Below, piece after piece: positions 42,965-52,323 of a stretch of DNA of 64,000 nt. The DNA lies in the NCBI GenBank assembly GCA_029256185.1, contig JAQSYI010000039.1, positions 1-64,000 on the forward strand. The letters run 5' to 3'. The notes under the pieces were generated by a model. It was given only the letters and a program-made list of their open reading frames with translations. It did not search any database and had not been told where the DNA came from. Origin of the DNA: Paenibacillaceae bacterium (GTDB lineage: Bacteria; Bacillota; Bacilli; Paenibacillales; NBRC-103111). Both the position numbers and the translations under genes were made by a program. Numbering within the stretch: position 1 is the first letter of the stretch; every line of letters starts with the position of its first letter.

Positions 42965-44881
42965 TTGACGGCAAGCAGTCCTACAGCGCACGATCTGCAT
43001 TTGTTTCATGAGGGAAATCTGTATCACAGCTACCGCATGCTGGGCGCTCATCTTGAGCAGGCAGAGGGAAAGCCGGGCGTCCGTTTCAGTGTCTGGGCCC
43101 CCCATGCCGCCAAGGTGGGAGTTGCCGGCGACTTTAACGGCTGGAACAGCTCCGGTCACCAGATGGAGAGAGCCGGGGACAGCGGGAATGGCGGAGTCTG
43201 GACGGTTTTTATACCGGAGCTTGGAGAAGGCGCGGTCTATAAGTACGAGATAACCGGGGCAGACGGGCGCAAGCGGCTCAAAAGCGATCCGTACGCCTTT
43301 TTTTCCGAGCTGCGTCCCAATACGGCCTCCATCGTGGCCGGGCTCGACAAGTTTGAGTGGAGCGATGCCAAATGGATCCGCAAGCAAGGCAAGGAGCCCA
43401 TATTCAACCGGCCGATGAATGTGTACGAGGTCCATCTGGGTTCTTGGAAGTATATTAAAAATGAAGAGTTTTTTACGTATGAAGAGTATGCCGGCGATCT
43501 GGTTTCATATGTATTGGATATGGGGTATACCCATATTGAGCTGTTGCCGCTGACCGAGCATCCCTTCGACCGTTCCTGGGGCTACCAGGCGACCGGCTAT
43601 TACAGCGCAACCAGCCGTTACGGACGGCCCGAGCAGCTGATGTATCTCATCAACCACTGCCATAACAACGGGATCGGTGTGATTATGGATTGGGTTCCCG
43701 GACATTTCTGCAAGGACGACCATGGTTTGCGCCTGTTCGACGGCTCCCCGCTGTTTGAGCATGCCGATCCGAACATTGCCGAGAAGCATGGTTGGGGTAC
43801 GCTGGGCTTTGACTTCGGCAAGCCCGAGGTGTTGAGCTTCCTGATTTCCAATGCTGTTTTCTGGATGGATGTGTACCACATAGACGGCATGCGGGTGGAC
43901 GCGGTGGCCAGCATGATCAATCTCGCCTTTGACCGGTCTCCCGATTCCGCTCCACGCAACGAGTACGGCGGACACGAGAATCTGGACGCGCTGGCTTTTT
44001 TGAAGAAGCTGAACAAGGCAGTCTTTCAATTCTTCCCCAATGCTCTCATGATTGCAGAGGATTCCTCCGATTGGCCTCTCGTTACTGCTCCTGTTCATGC
44101 AGGCGGCCTGGGATTCAACTATAAATGGAACATGGGCTGGATGAACGATGTGCTCCGCTATATGCAGACGGATGTTTCCCGACGAAAGCATTATCATAAC
44201 CTGATGACGTTTTCCAGTATGTATGCTTATGCCGAAAATTATGTGCTGCCCTTCTCCCATGATGAGGTGGTGCATGGAAAACGGTCCCTCTTGAACAAGA
44301 TGCCGGGAGATTACGGGCAGAAGTTCGCCAATCTCCGCGCGCTGTATGCTTATATGGCCGCTCATCCCGGCAAAAAGCTGTTGTTCATGGGTGGAGAGCT
44401 GGGACAGTTTGATGAGTGGAAGGACATGGAAGACCTGGATTGGGAGCTGCTGGAATTCGAGAAGCATGCCCAAACCCATGATTACGTGAAGTTTCTTAAT
44501 GCCGTATACCTGAAGGAAGCGGCTCTGTGGCAGCAAGACCATCATCCCAACGGCTTCCAATGGATTGATGCGGACAACCGGGAGCAGAGTGTGCTTTCAT
44601 TCGTCCGCTGGAGCAAGTCGGGTGATGAACATGTGCTTGTTGTGTGCAATTTTGGCGACAGGGCTTATCCGGATTACCGCGTAGGTGTCCCGGCATTGGG
44701 ACTTTACAGAGAAATTCTGAACACGGATTCTGCGGAATACGGCGGCTCCGGTCTGGCCAACAAATCGAGAATCCAATCCCAGCCTGAGCCTTTCCACGGT
44801 CAGCCGAACAGCATCCGCATGGTGCTTCCGCCCCTGGCCGCCGTATGGTTCAAACATAAAACAAACAGAAAGGGGACTTGA
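42965..44881 (+). CDS. glgB: 1,4-alpha-glucan branching enzyme
   Basis: Makes alpha-1,6 branches in glycogen. The 638-residue enzyme has an N-terminal CBM48 domain (VRFSVWAPHAAKVGVAGDFN) and a GH13 barrel with the nucleophile Asp in GMRVDAVASM, the acid Glu in IAEDSSDW and FSHDEVVHGKRS. The TTG at 42965 follows AAGGAG with a good gap; the frame extends back to 42941 without a ribosome site. First gene of the glg operon, 4 bases before glgC. Confidence 0.96.
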   Translation: MTASSPTAHDLHLFHEGNLYHSYRMLGAHLEQAEGKPGVRFSVWAPHAAKVGVAGDFNGWNSSGHQMERAGDSGNGGVWTVFIPELGEGAVYKYEITGADGRKRLKSDPYAFFSELRPNTASIVAGLDKFEWSDAKWIRKQGKEPIFNRPMNVYEVHLGSWKYIKNEEFFTYEEYAGDLVSYVLDMGYTHIELLPLTEHPFDRSWGYQATGYYSATSRYGRPEQLMYLINHCHNNGIGVIMDWVPGHFCKDDHGLRLFDGSPLFEHADPNIAEKHGWGTLGFDFGKPEVLSFLISNAVFWMDVYHIDGMRVDAVASMINLAFDRSPDSAPRNEYGGHENLDALAFLKKLNKAVFQFFPNALMIAEDSSDWPLVTAPVHAGGLGFNYKWNMGWMNDVLRYMQTDVSRRKHYHNLMTFSSMYAYAENYVLPFSHDEVVHGKRSLLNKMPGDYGQKFANLRALYAYMAAHPGKKLLFMGGELGQFDEWKDMEDLDWELLEFEKHAQTHDYVKFLNAVYLKEAALWQQDHHPNGFQWIDADNREQSVLSFVRWSKSGDEHVLVVCNFGDRAYPDYRVGVPALGLYREILNTDSAEYGGSGLANKSRIQSQPEPFHGQPNSIRMVLPPLAAVWFKHKTNRKGT

Positions 44882-44884
44882 CAC

Positions 44885-46018
44885 ATGCAGCAAAAAGAAT
44901 GTGTCGCTATGCTGCTTGCCGGAGGCGAGGGCCGCCGTTTGGGCGCGTTGACCAAAAACTTGGCCAAACCTGCCGTCCATTTCGGAGGCAAGTACCGGAT
45001 TATTGATTTTACATTGAGCAACTGCACGAATTCGGGTATCGATACGGTTGGCGTACTGACCCAGTATCAGCCTCTGGTGTTGAATTCTTATCTTGGCATT
45101 GGAACCCCGTGGGACTTGGACCGCAAGGACGGAGGAGTGACGGTGTTGCCTCCGTTCATGAAATCCAAGGGGGGCGACTGGTATAAGGGCACCGCCAATG
45201 CCATATACCAGAACATTGGCTTTATTGAGCAGCACGCGCCGGAATACGTGCTGGTCATCTCAGGAGATCATATCTACAAGATGGATTACGACAAGATGAT
45301 TCAATTCCACAAGGAAAAGCAGGCTGATGCTTCCATCGCCGTTATTGAGGTGAAGTGGGAGGAAGCCAGCCGCTTCGGGATCATGAAGGCCGGCGAGGAT
45401 TACCGCATCACTGAATTTGAAGAAAAACCCAAGGCGCCCAAGAGCAATCTGGCATCCATGGGAGTCTATATATTCAGTTGGCCTGTGCTCAAGAAATATC
45501 TGATTGACGATGCGGCCAACCCCGGCTCCAGCAATGACTTCGGCAAGGATGTCATTCCGGGTATGCTGAATGCGGGCGAAAGATTGTTTGCCTACCCGTT
45601 CCAGGGATACTGGAAGGACGTGGGTACTGTGGAGAGTCTGTGGGAGGCCAGCATGGATCTGCTGGAGGAGGAGCCGGGCCTTAATCTTAATGACCGGTCA
45701 TGGAGGATCTATTCTCTGAATCCCAACCAGCCCGCTCAATATATCGCGCCGTCCGCCTCGGTGAAAAGCTCCATCCTGAATGAAGGCTGCTCCGTGATGG
45801 GGACCGTGGAGCACTCCGTTCTTTTCTATGGCGTGCGTGTGGGGGAAGGCAGCGTCATCCGGGATTCGGTTATTATGCCGGGGGCGAAGATCGGCAAGAA
45901 CTGTGTGGTTAACCGGGCGATTATCGGGGAGAGCACCATGCTCGCCGACGGCTCAGTCGTAGGTGATCCGGAGAGCAAGGAAATTACCCTGATCGGCAGC
46001 CATGAAATTGTAACGTAA
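44885..46018 (+). CDS. glgC: Glucose-1-phosphate adenylyltransferase
   Basis: Makes ADP-glucose, the glycogen precursor and control point. The 377 residues include the nucleotide loop LLAGGEGRRLGALTK, the GGKYRIIDFTLSNC segment, SGDHIYKMDY and a left-handed beta-helix C-terminal domain from about 285. In Firmicutes GlgC works together with GlgD, encoded next. The start follows AAAGGGGA. Confidence 0.96.
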   Translation: MQQKECVAMLLAGGEGRRLGALTKNLAKPAVHFGGKYRIIDFTLSNCTNSGIDTVGVLTQYQPLVLNSYLGIGTPWDLDRKDGGVTVLPPFMKSKGGDWYKGTANAIYQNIGFIEQHAPEYVLVISGDHIYKMDYDKMIQFHKEKQADASIAVIEVKWEEASRFGIMKAGEDYRITEFEEKPKAPKSNLASMGVYIFSWPVLKKYLIDDAANPGSSNDFGKDVIPGMLNAGERLFAYPFQGYWKDVGTVESLWEASMDLLEEEPGLNLNDRSWRIYSLNPNQPAQYIAPSASVKSSILNEGCSVMGTVEHSVLFYGVRVGEGSVIRDSVIMPGAKIGKNCVVNRAIIGESTMLADGSVVGDPESKEITLIGSHEIVT

Positions 46019-46060
46019 GTCGGGATCGGTAAGAAAACTACGGGAAGGGAAGCTGACCTC

Positions 46061-47170
46061 ATGAAAAATGTACTCGGCGTTGTGAATCTGGTTAACGAAC
46101 AGGATCAACTTGAGGAACTGACTTACAAGCGCGCCTTGGCTTCAGTGCCGTTCGGAGCGCGTTACCGGCTGATCGACTTCATTATGTCCAGCATGGTAAA
46201 TTCAGGCATGATTAACGTAGCGGTGTTCGCCCATACGAAGTACAGGTCCCTCATGGACCATCTGGGCTCGGGCAAGGAATGGGACTTAAACCGCAAGCGC
46301 GGCGGACTGTTCATTCTGCCCCCGGCAGTTGACGAGATTCGTGAGATAGTCAAGGGAGATTTGTATCATTTCTACAGCCACCGGGACTATTTCTTCCGGA
46401 GCAATCAGGAATATGTGCTGATCACCCGCAGTCATATGGTGTGCAATATCGATCTGACCGAGATGTACGAGCACCACAGGCTTTCGGGTGCGGATATCAC
46501 TATGGTCTACAAGGACATGCCGGAGGACGGTCTGGCGGAATCCAGGCGGATTCTGATCAATCCCCTGGGACAGGTCAAGGAAATTCAGGACTATACCGGA
46601 AGGCTCAAGAACGGCAAGGTCTCCATGGAGATGTTCCTGATGAAGAAGGAGCTGCTGCTCGATCTCGTGGAAACCTCGCTGGGTCAGGGCTACGATCACT
46701 TGGTGCGGGACGCTGTCATGAAAAATGTGGACCGGCTGAAAATCAACGCATTTCCGTATCAGGGTTATCTGGGCGTCATCAACACCATCCAGAGCTATTA
46801 TCATCACAGCATGAATCTGCTGAATCCGCAAATCTGGCGGGATCTGTTCTTCCGTCCGGGACTCATCTATACCAAGATCAAGGATGAACCGCCCGCCAAA
46901 TATACGCAAAGCTCCAATGTAAGAAATGCCATGATCGCCAACGGCTGCGTCATCGACGGCGAGGTGGAGAACTGCATTCTGTTCCGCGGCGTCAAGGTGC
47001 GCAAGGGAGCCGTGCTCCGCAACTGCATCGTTCTGCAAAACTGCGAAATCCAGGAGAATGTCAACATTGAGAATGCCATTCTCGACAAGGATGTCATGAT
47101 CCACAGCGGCCGCGTCCTGAAGGGCGCCGTCACCGCGCCGTTCATCGCCGCGAAGAAGAAGATCATTTAA
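46061..47170 (+). CDS. glgD: Glycogen biosynthesis protein GlgD
   Basis: A 369-residue GlgC paralogue that acts as regulatory partner of GlgC in Firmicutes. The catalytic glycine-rich loop is eroded (GVVNLVNEQDQLEELTYKRA instead of LAGGxGxRL), as expected for GlgD, while FGARYRLIDFIMSSMVNSG and the C-terminal beta-helix remain. It lies 42 bases after glgC. A 600-bp repeat-bearing gap separates it from glgA. Confidence 0.95.
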   Translation: MKNVLGVVNLVNEQDQLEELTYKRALASVPFGARYRLIDFIMSSMVNSGMINVAVFAHTKYRSLMDHLGSGKEWDLNRKRGGLFILPPAVDEIREIVKGDLYHFYSHRDYFFRSNQEYVLITRSHMVCNIDLTEMYEHHRLSGADITMVYKDMPEDGLAESRRILINPLGQVKEIQDYTGRLKNGKVSMEMFLMKKELLLDLVETSLGQGYDHLVRDAVMKNVDRLKINAFPYQGYLGVINTIQSYYHHSMNLLNPQIWRDLFFRPGLIYTKIKDEPPAKYTQSSNVRNAMIANGCVIDGEVENCILFRGVKVRKGAVLRNCIVLQNCEIQENVNIENAILDKDVMIHSGRVLKGAVTAPFIAAKKKII

Positions 47171-47175
47171 GCTAT

Positions 47176-47412
47176 GGATGGGAAGCGGGCGTAAGACTCC
47201 GCGATGCCATCCTTGGCTCTTGAACTTAAGCTCTTGAACTTAAGCTCTTGATCTTTAGCTGTTGACCTTGTTTTTGACCTTGCTCTTGGCAGGATGGGAA
47301 GCGGGCGTAAGACTCAGCGTCTCCATCCTTGGTTCTTGACCTTGTCTTTGGTCTTGACCTTGACTTGCTCTTGGCAGGATGGAAGCGGGCGTAAGACTCA
47401 GCGTCCCCATCC
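47176..47412. repeat. Three copies of a 37-bp GGATGG...CCATCC element
   Basis: Copies at 47176-47212, 47292-47328 and 47377-47412 share GAAGCGGGCGTAAGACTC between terminal GGATGG and CCATCC arms. Between them runs degenerate CTTGACCTT/CTCTTGAACTT sequence. The first copy begins 6 bases after the glgD stop. A minus-strand frame of 78 codons (47255-47491) is only this repeat translated. No gene is supported in 47171-47768. Confidence 0.85.
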
Positions 47413-47592
47413 TTGGTTCTTGACCTTGCTCTCGCTCTTGAACTTGTTCTTGTGTTTTTGTTCTTGACGCTTTAGGGAACAGGAGCTTCACGCGTATGCG
47501 TGAGGGCGGCTCAAACCGGGGATGATCTCAATAGGCAGTCAGGCGAGGGTCAGCGCGGCATCACGTACCGAAAGAACGCCGGATTAAAGCGT

Positions 47593-47635
47593 GTCCCGCA
47601 TAGGAAGCCGCCTCAGCGGCCTTCCTATGCGGGAC
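47593..47635. repeat. Large perfect hairpin between glgD and glgA
   Basis: Arms of 15 bp, GTCCCGCATAGGAAG and CTTCCTATGCGGGAC, enclose a second 4-bp stem CCGC/GCGG with loop CTCA. Only one base is unpaired between the stems. No T tract follows, so it is not a standard terminator; it may stabilise or process the transcript, or be a dispersed palindromic element. Confidence 0.85.
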
Positions 47636-47731
47636 GAAAGCGACTCCTAACCACCAAACACCATCATCAACGACGGCCCCGCAACTCACACGCTGGCTTG
47701 ACGGGGTCTTGGGGCGTCAGCGCCCAAGTCG

Positions 47732-47762
47732 CCCCCCTTTAGCGAAAGGGGGGAAGGGGGGG
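47732..47762 (+). promoter_or_regulatory. Possible ribosome-site-sequestering hairpin before glgA
   Basis: CCCCCCTTT (47732-47740), loop AGCG and AAAGGGGGG (47745-47753) form a hairpin. It is followed directly by AAGGGGGGG (47754-47762), the apparent ribosome site of glgA. The single C-rich arm could pair with either G-rich block, so two exclusive structures with the ribosome site free or hidden are possible. This is inference from complementarity. Confidence 0.45.
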
Positions 47763-47768
47763 ATTGTA

Positions 47769-49208
47769 ATGAGAATACTTTTCGCCGCATCCGAGGCCGT
47801 GCCCTTCATCAAATCAGGCGGTCTTGCCGACGTAATCGGCTCACTGCCGGAGGCGTTGCAGGGCCAGGGGCTGAACGTCCGCGTGATTCTGCCCAAGTAT
47901 GGGGATATTCCCTGGCATTTCAAGGAAAAGCTTAAGACCTGCAAGACCTTCAGCGTGTACCTGGGCTGGCGCAATCAGTATTGCGGCATTCAGGAAATGG
48001 AGCTAAACGGCATTCATTATTATTTTGTGGATAATGAATTTTATTTCGGGCGCAAGGGCATGTACGGCTACGGAGATGATGCCGAACGTTTTATATATTT
48101 TAGCCGCGCCGTACTGGAGGCTCTGCCCCATCTGAATTTTAAGCCGGACATCATCCACTGCCATGACTGGCAGACAGGGCTGGTGCCTTATCTTCTCCGC
48201 AGAGTATATATGGCTCACCCCTTCTACCAGTCGATCCGAACTGTCTTTACGATCCATAATCTGCGTTATCAAGGGCGCTTCAACCGCATGCTGATGCAGG
48301 ATCTGCTGGATATTGGGGACGAAGCCTTCTCTGTAGGGGGCGGGCTGGAATACCACGGGGACGGAAACTGCATGAAGGCTGCACTTACATATGCTGACTT
48401 GATTACCACCGTAAGCAAAACCTATGCGGAAGAAATCCAGACGGAATATTACGGAGAGGGTCTGGAGGGAGTGCTGAGGCAGCGAAGCGCCAGGGGAGAG
48501 CTGGCCGGAATTGTAAACGGTCTGGATAATGCTCTTTTCGATCCTATGAAGGATGCCAATCTGGCAGAACCCTTCCGCAACTCGCTTCCCAAGAAGCGCA
48601 AGAACAAGACCGCATTGCAAGCTGAGCTTGGCCTGAAGGTGGATGAGTCTATTCCTATGATCGGCATCGTCTCCCGTCTGGTGGACCAGAAGGGCTTTGA
48701 TCTGATTCAGGCGGTGATAGATGATATATTGGCCGAGAATCTGCAGATCGTCGTGTTGGGAACGGGCGACGGAAAGTTCGAGCATCTGTTCCGGAACAAG
48801 GCTTATTGGCATCCGGACAAGCTGTCGGCTCATATCACCTTTCATGACGGTCTGGCCCGGAAAATCTATGCGGCCTCCGATATGTTCCTGATGCCCTCCC
48901 AGTTTGAGCCGTGCGGCTTGGGGCAGCTGATTGCTTTCCGCTACCGGTCCGTGCCCATTGTGCGGGAGACAGGCGGCCTGAAGGATACGGTAATGGCTTT
49001 TGACGAATCGACCGGGGAAGGAACCGGCTTCACGTTCTACGCTTACAACGCCCATGAGATGCTGTATGCGATCAAGCGGGCGCTGGAGTGCTACAGGACA
49101 GAAGAGCAATGGAGCACTCTGGTTAAAAATATCAGCAAATACGATTTCAGCTGGGAGCAGTCGGCCAAACAGTACGTGGGCTTGTACGAACAGATTTTCA
49201 CGCATTAA
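47769..49208 (+). CDS. glgA: Glycogen synthase (ADP-glucose dependent)
   Basis: A 479-residue GT5 glycosyltransferase that elongates glycogen from ADP-glucose. The substrate loop is FIKSGGLADVIGSLP, with IVNGLDNALFDP in the interdomain region and the C-terminal FEPCGLGQLIAFRYRS motif. The ATG at 47769 gives the normal MRILFAASEAVPF start; 20 extra codons upstream are non-coding. Same pathway as glgBCD upstream. glgP is not found downstream, where an unrelated convergent gene follows. Confidence 0.96.
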   Translation: MRILFAASEAVPFIKSGGLADVIGSLPEALQGQGLNVRVILPKYGDIPWHFKEKLKTCKTFSVYLGWRNQYCGIQEMELNGIHYYFVDNEFYFGRKGMYGYGDDAERFIYFSRAVLEALPHLNFKPDIIHCHDWQTGLVPYLLRRVYMAHPFYQSIRTVFTIHNLRYQGRFNRMLMQDLLDIGDEAFSVGGGLEYHGDGNCMKAALTYADLITTVSKTYAEEIQTEYYGEGLEGVLRQRSARGELAGIVNGLDNALFDPMKDANLAEPFRNSLPKKRKNKTALQAELGLKVDESIPMIGIVSRLVDQKGFDLIQAVIDDILAENLQIVVLGTGDGKFEHLFRNKAYWHPDKLSAHITFHDGLARKIYAASDMFLMPSQFEPCGLGQLIAFRYRSVPIVRETGGLKDTVMAFDESTGEGTGFTFYAYNAHEMLYAIKRALECYRTEEQWSTLVKNISKYDFSWEQSAKQYVGLYEQIFTH

Positions 49209-49222
49209 CCCGCCGGGAAGCA

Positions 49223-49263
49223 GCAAAGCGGCTTGGGCAGTTCATTCTGCCAAGCCGCTTTGC
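49223..49263. terminator. Terminator of glgA
   Basis: About 17-bp arms GCAAAGCGGCTTGGGCAG and CTGCCAAGCCGCTTTGC around a 6-base loop; weak T tract after it. Confidence 0.75.
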
Positions 49264-49294
49264 GTTGCGTTTAAAAAAACGCCCTGAACCATTC

Positions 49295-49996
49295 TTAATA
49301 AAAGTTGGTAATAACGCCGCGGGGCCGGACCGGCAAGCCTTCCGCGTACAGATGGGACACATCCCCAAAGCCGATGCAGCGGGGTGTGGCCCATTCCTCT
49401 GAGCGCTCATCGAACAGGATAGTCGTAACCGAGCTGGGCGGCATCCAGAAGCCGGCCCAAACAAGCGTAAGCGGGATTTCCAGCAGATGGGCCAGCCAGG
49501 TCAGCCCGAAGCCGCCGTGGCAGAATACGGCCACCTTGTCCTCGCTGCGGCGGAGAATCCGGTACTTGCCTCCAATCCGTTCAAATCCTTGACGCTTCAA
49601 AAATTCATCGGAATGCATCTTCATGCGTTCAAAGGTATCCTTGCTTTCAGTCCCTTCATAATAAGGGGTTGTGTGCCAGTTATCGTGTGTGGGCTGACAC
49701 TCTCCGCAGCGGATGACCTCTCCGGGCAGATCCCAATGGGACAAGCGGCCATATGGGGTGTCCTCCAGCTTCAGGCTCAGCTCCTGGGTCCATTCCTCCA
49801 CCTCGTGGGTCATGCCGAGCGCGCGGGCGGTATATCCCATCGTATCGAGCGCGCGTCCCATTGGGGAAGCATAAATCCGGTCCAACCCGTGAGCAGACAG
49901 TCGCTTGGCAAGAGCTTCCGCTTCCAGATGTCCTGCAGCCGTAATGGTGTTGTTGGGATAATCCGGATCAGCATGGCGGATGATGTAAAGTCTCAT
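49295..49996 (-). CDS. Histidine phosphatase family protein (phosphoglycerate-mutase-like)
   Basis: A 233-residue cytosolic phosphatase. The phospho-acceptor motif is IIRHADPDY (RHA rather than RHG), with the second catalytic His in AVFCHGGFG. The substrate is not predictable; the family includes sugar-phosphate and nucleotide phosphatases. The start has GGAG 8 bases upstream. It stands alone on the minus strand, convergent with glgA and divergent from the histidine kinase. Confidence 0.88.
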   Translation of the reverse strand: MRLYIIRHADPDYPNNTITAAGHLEAEALAKRLSAHGLDRIYASPMGRALDTMGYTARALGMTHEVEEWTQELSLKLEDTPYGRLSHWDLPGEVIRCGECQPTHDNWHTTPYYEGTESKDTFERMKMHSDEFLKRQGFERIGGKYRILRRSEDKVAVFCHGGFGLTWLAHLLEIPLTLVWAGFWMPPSSVTTILFDERSEEWATPRCIGFGDVSHLYAEGLPVRPRGVITNFY

Positions 49997-50180
49997 AATC
50001 AGTCTCCATTCCCTATGTAGTCTGACGGTTGCGCGGCAAACCGTTCTCTTCTTCTCTCAGTCCATTGTAACCGGAGTTCCTTTAAATTTACCACATAAAA
50101 TATTGCTATTGGAAAATGATAGTATTTAATGATATTATTGAAAAGTATGGTGATGACTTATTCCTAGAAGGATGGGTTCT

Positions 50181-51455
50181 ATGAATAATGATGTAGCCAG
50201 CTTGTTCTTCAATCATCTATTTATTAATATTACTGCCAATCTGCTGCTTGTGATCGGTTACCGGTATCTTCAGATGAATTATTGGAGACGCACGAACCAT
50301 CACTCCTGGCTGATTGCGGTTTTTTGTTGCGTCTCCATTATTGCTTGCATGCATTATCCCATTTCGGTGTCCCAGGGCTATCTCATGGATTTCAGGCAGA
50401 TCGGGTTCCTGCTTGGCTCCATTATTGGCGGCCCAGTAGTTTCGGTGATGTTGGGCGCGATTATTATCGCCCACCAATTATTTCTGAATCAGGCAGGCTT
50501 GGCGGCGGCAATTATGCTTACTGTCTGTATGGTGGGGGTTGTCCTTGCTGTCCGCCCGATGTACTGGCGGCATGAGAGACGCGGCAAGCTGCTTATTGTG
50601 ACAGGCTTGTCCCTGTTTGAATCCGCCCTGCTCTTGCTGATTACCTTCATGGGCGAAGGTTCGGTGGATATCCTCTTCTTTCTTCAGTTCAGTACATTTA
50701 AGCTGATAACACTGATCGCGGTATTTTATTTTATTCTTCAGATCAGGAAGTACTTCCAGTGGCTGGAGGAGATTAACCAATCGGAGAAGAACCGGATCGT
50801 CTCCCAGATTGCTGCCAGCATCTCCCATGAAGTGCGCAATCCGCTGACGGTTATTCGCGGCTTCATCCAGCTTATCGCCAAGAGAGAGGTGGATCAGGAA
50901 AAGCTTGCCGTTTATTGCGAGATGATTATGGCGGAAACCGACCGGGCTGTGTCCATCATTAATGATTACCTGTCGTTGGCCAAGGCCCATGAAGAGGACG
51001 CCAAGCAGCTTGTGTCGGTCAAATCGGAGGTCAAATACGTGATTAATGTCATCAGCCCCTATGCTCTGCTTCAGGGAGTTGAGCTGGAGAGCAGCATTCA
51101 GACGGAAGGTCATATAGAGATAGATCCCTACAAGCTGCGGCAAGCGCTTATCAATCTGATGAAGAATGCGATAGAAGCCATGCCTGACGGGGGAAAATTG
51201 ACGGTTACGGCTGAAGATCATTTTGGGAGCGTTGTCATTGTAGTGGGGGATACTGGAATTGGGATGTCCGAGGACCAGTTGATGAAGGTGGGAACCCCGT
51301 TCTATTCGACCAAAGTTTCCGGCACCGGGTTAGGGATGACACTGGTGAACCATGTGGTGCGCTCTTCAGGGGGAAGCCTGTCGTTTCACAGTGAGGTTGG
51401 AATAGGGACAGACTTCAAGCTGGAATTTCCTCTGGTTAAAAAAATAGTGATATGA
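50181..51455 (+). CDS. KinB-like membrane sensor histidine kinase (orphan)
   Basis: A 424-residue kinase. Residues about 1-190 form six hydrophobic segments of the 5TM-LYT type found in sporulation kinases such as KinB. A HisKA domain carries the phosphorylated His in ISHEVRNPLT and an ATPase domain has NLMKNAIEAM, GDTGIGM and GTGLGMTLV. No response regulator is next to it, as for kinases feeding the Spo0F/Spo0A phosphorelay. The ATG at 50181 is preferred: AGAAGG lies 9 bases upstream. Its end overlaps the convergent gene by 20 bases. Confidence 0.9.
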   Translation: MNNDVASLFFNHLFINITANLLLVIGYRYLQMNYWRRTNHHSWLIAVFCCVSIIACMHYPISVSQGYLMDFRQIGFLLGSIIGGPVVSVMLGAIIIAHQLFLNQAGLAAAIMLTVCMVGVVLAVRPMYWRHERRGKLLIVTGLSLFESALLLLITFMGEGSVDILFFLQFSTFKLITLIAVFYFILQIRKYFQWLEEINQSEKNRIVSQIAASISHEVRNPLTVIRGFIQLIAKREVDQEKLAVYCEMIMAETDRAVSIINDYLSLAKAHEEDAKQLVSVKSEVKYVINVISPYALLQGVELESSIQTEGHIEIDPYKLRQALINLMKNAIEAMPDGGKLTVTAEDHFGSVVIVVGDTGIGMSEDQLMKVGTPFYSTKVSGTGLGMTLVNHVVRSSGGSLSFHSEVGIGTDFKLEFPLVKKIVI

Positions 51456-52218
51456 ATCCCAGCCATACAGGAATATTGTCCTGAATAAGCCAGAAGGCAA
51501 CCAACCATGGTGAAAAAACCAAAGTGCAACCTAACAAAACCAGGAGATAAGGCTGGATTCTTTGACGGGTCAGAAAACACTGCAGCCCTGCCACTCCTAT
51601 GAACAACAGCAGGTATGGCGCGGCATGGGGTTCCATTACCCCGCCAATCCCCAGCGTTATCCCCATTGCCAGAGCGCTTGCACGGGACGAGGGGGCATTC
51701 TTGAAGAACAGAACAATGCACAGCAGGATCAGAGCATTCGCAAAGCTGTATAAGGTGTCGCTTGTAAGGCTGGAGGCGGTACGGGTGATCCCCGGATGAA
51801 GCAGGTAGATGGTGCTGACCAGCAAAGACAAGGGGGGCCGGTCCAACAACAGTTGAACGATGGAAAACAGCAGCACTGCCGTTAAGGCGTTAATAAGATT
51901 CTGGATAATTTGCACAGGCACAAGCGGCGGAGCTTCTTCATATCCGAATACTGCATAACAGGCCGTCAGAAACAGCGGATAGCCGATTGCATCATAGGGG
52001 GTGGAAGTAACGGCGGTTGCCTGAGACAGCACACCTGCTCCTTCCGGTGAAGAAAGTAAACGGCGCGCCGCCTGATCGTTGGCCAGTTCAACAGCCGTGA
52101 GCCTGGTTCCCGTCGCAGAAAGGCAGCGGCTCTTGTCCCAGTCGGTTTCCTCCATGCGCAACCAGCCTCCGCCAAGGATGAGCAGGACTATTATAATTCC
52201 CCAAGCGAGGTTCCTCAC
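51436..52218 (-). CDS. Multi-spanning membrane protein, glycosyltransferase-39-like
   Basis: A 260-residue protein with about six membrane helices. The first extracytoplasmic loop (about 25-100) holds TSTPYDAIGYPLFLTACYAVFG, which recalls the acceptor loop of GT39/ArnT-type enzymes, and LHPGITRTASSLTSDTLY fits the same superfamily. At roughly half the usual length of such enzymes it may be truncated or a small variant. GTG start behind GGGAGGG. No partner is evident. Confidence 0.6.
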   Translation of the reverse strand: MRNLAWGIIIVLLILGGGWLRMEETDWDKSRCLSATGTRLTAVELANDQAARRLLSSPEGAGVLSQATAVTSTPYDAIGYPLFLTACYAVFGYEEAPPLVPVQIIQNLINALTAVLLFSIVQLLLDRPPLSLLVSTIYLLHPGITRTASSLTSDTLYSFANALILLCIVLFFKNAPSSRASALAMGITLGIGGVMEPHAAPYLLLFIGVAGLQCFLTRQRIQPYLLVLLGCTLVFSPWLVAFWLIQDNIPVWLGFISLFF

Positions 52219-52323
52219 TGCTATCCCTCCCCTTTTGTGTTACCGTATTTTTTCCGGAAAGCAGAGAGATTAACCGTCAGACACGTCCTGGGCAAACAAA
52301 AAACACCAGGAAACATCCGGTGT

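Noticed and set aside
47255..47491. 78-codon minus-strand frame between glgD and glgA
   Set aside because: Made of the translated 37-bp elements; no independent coding evidence.
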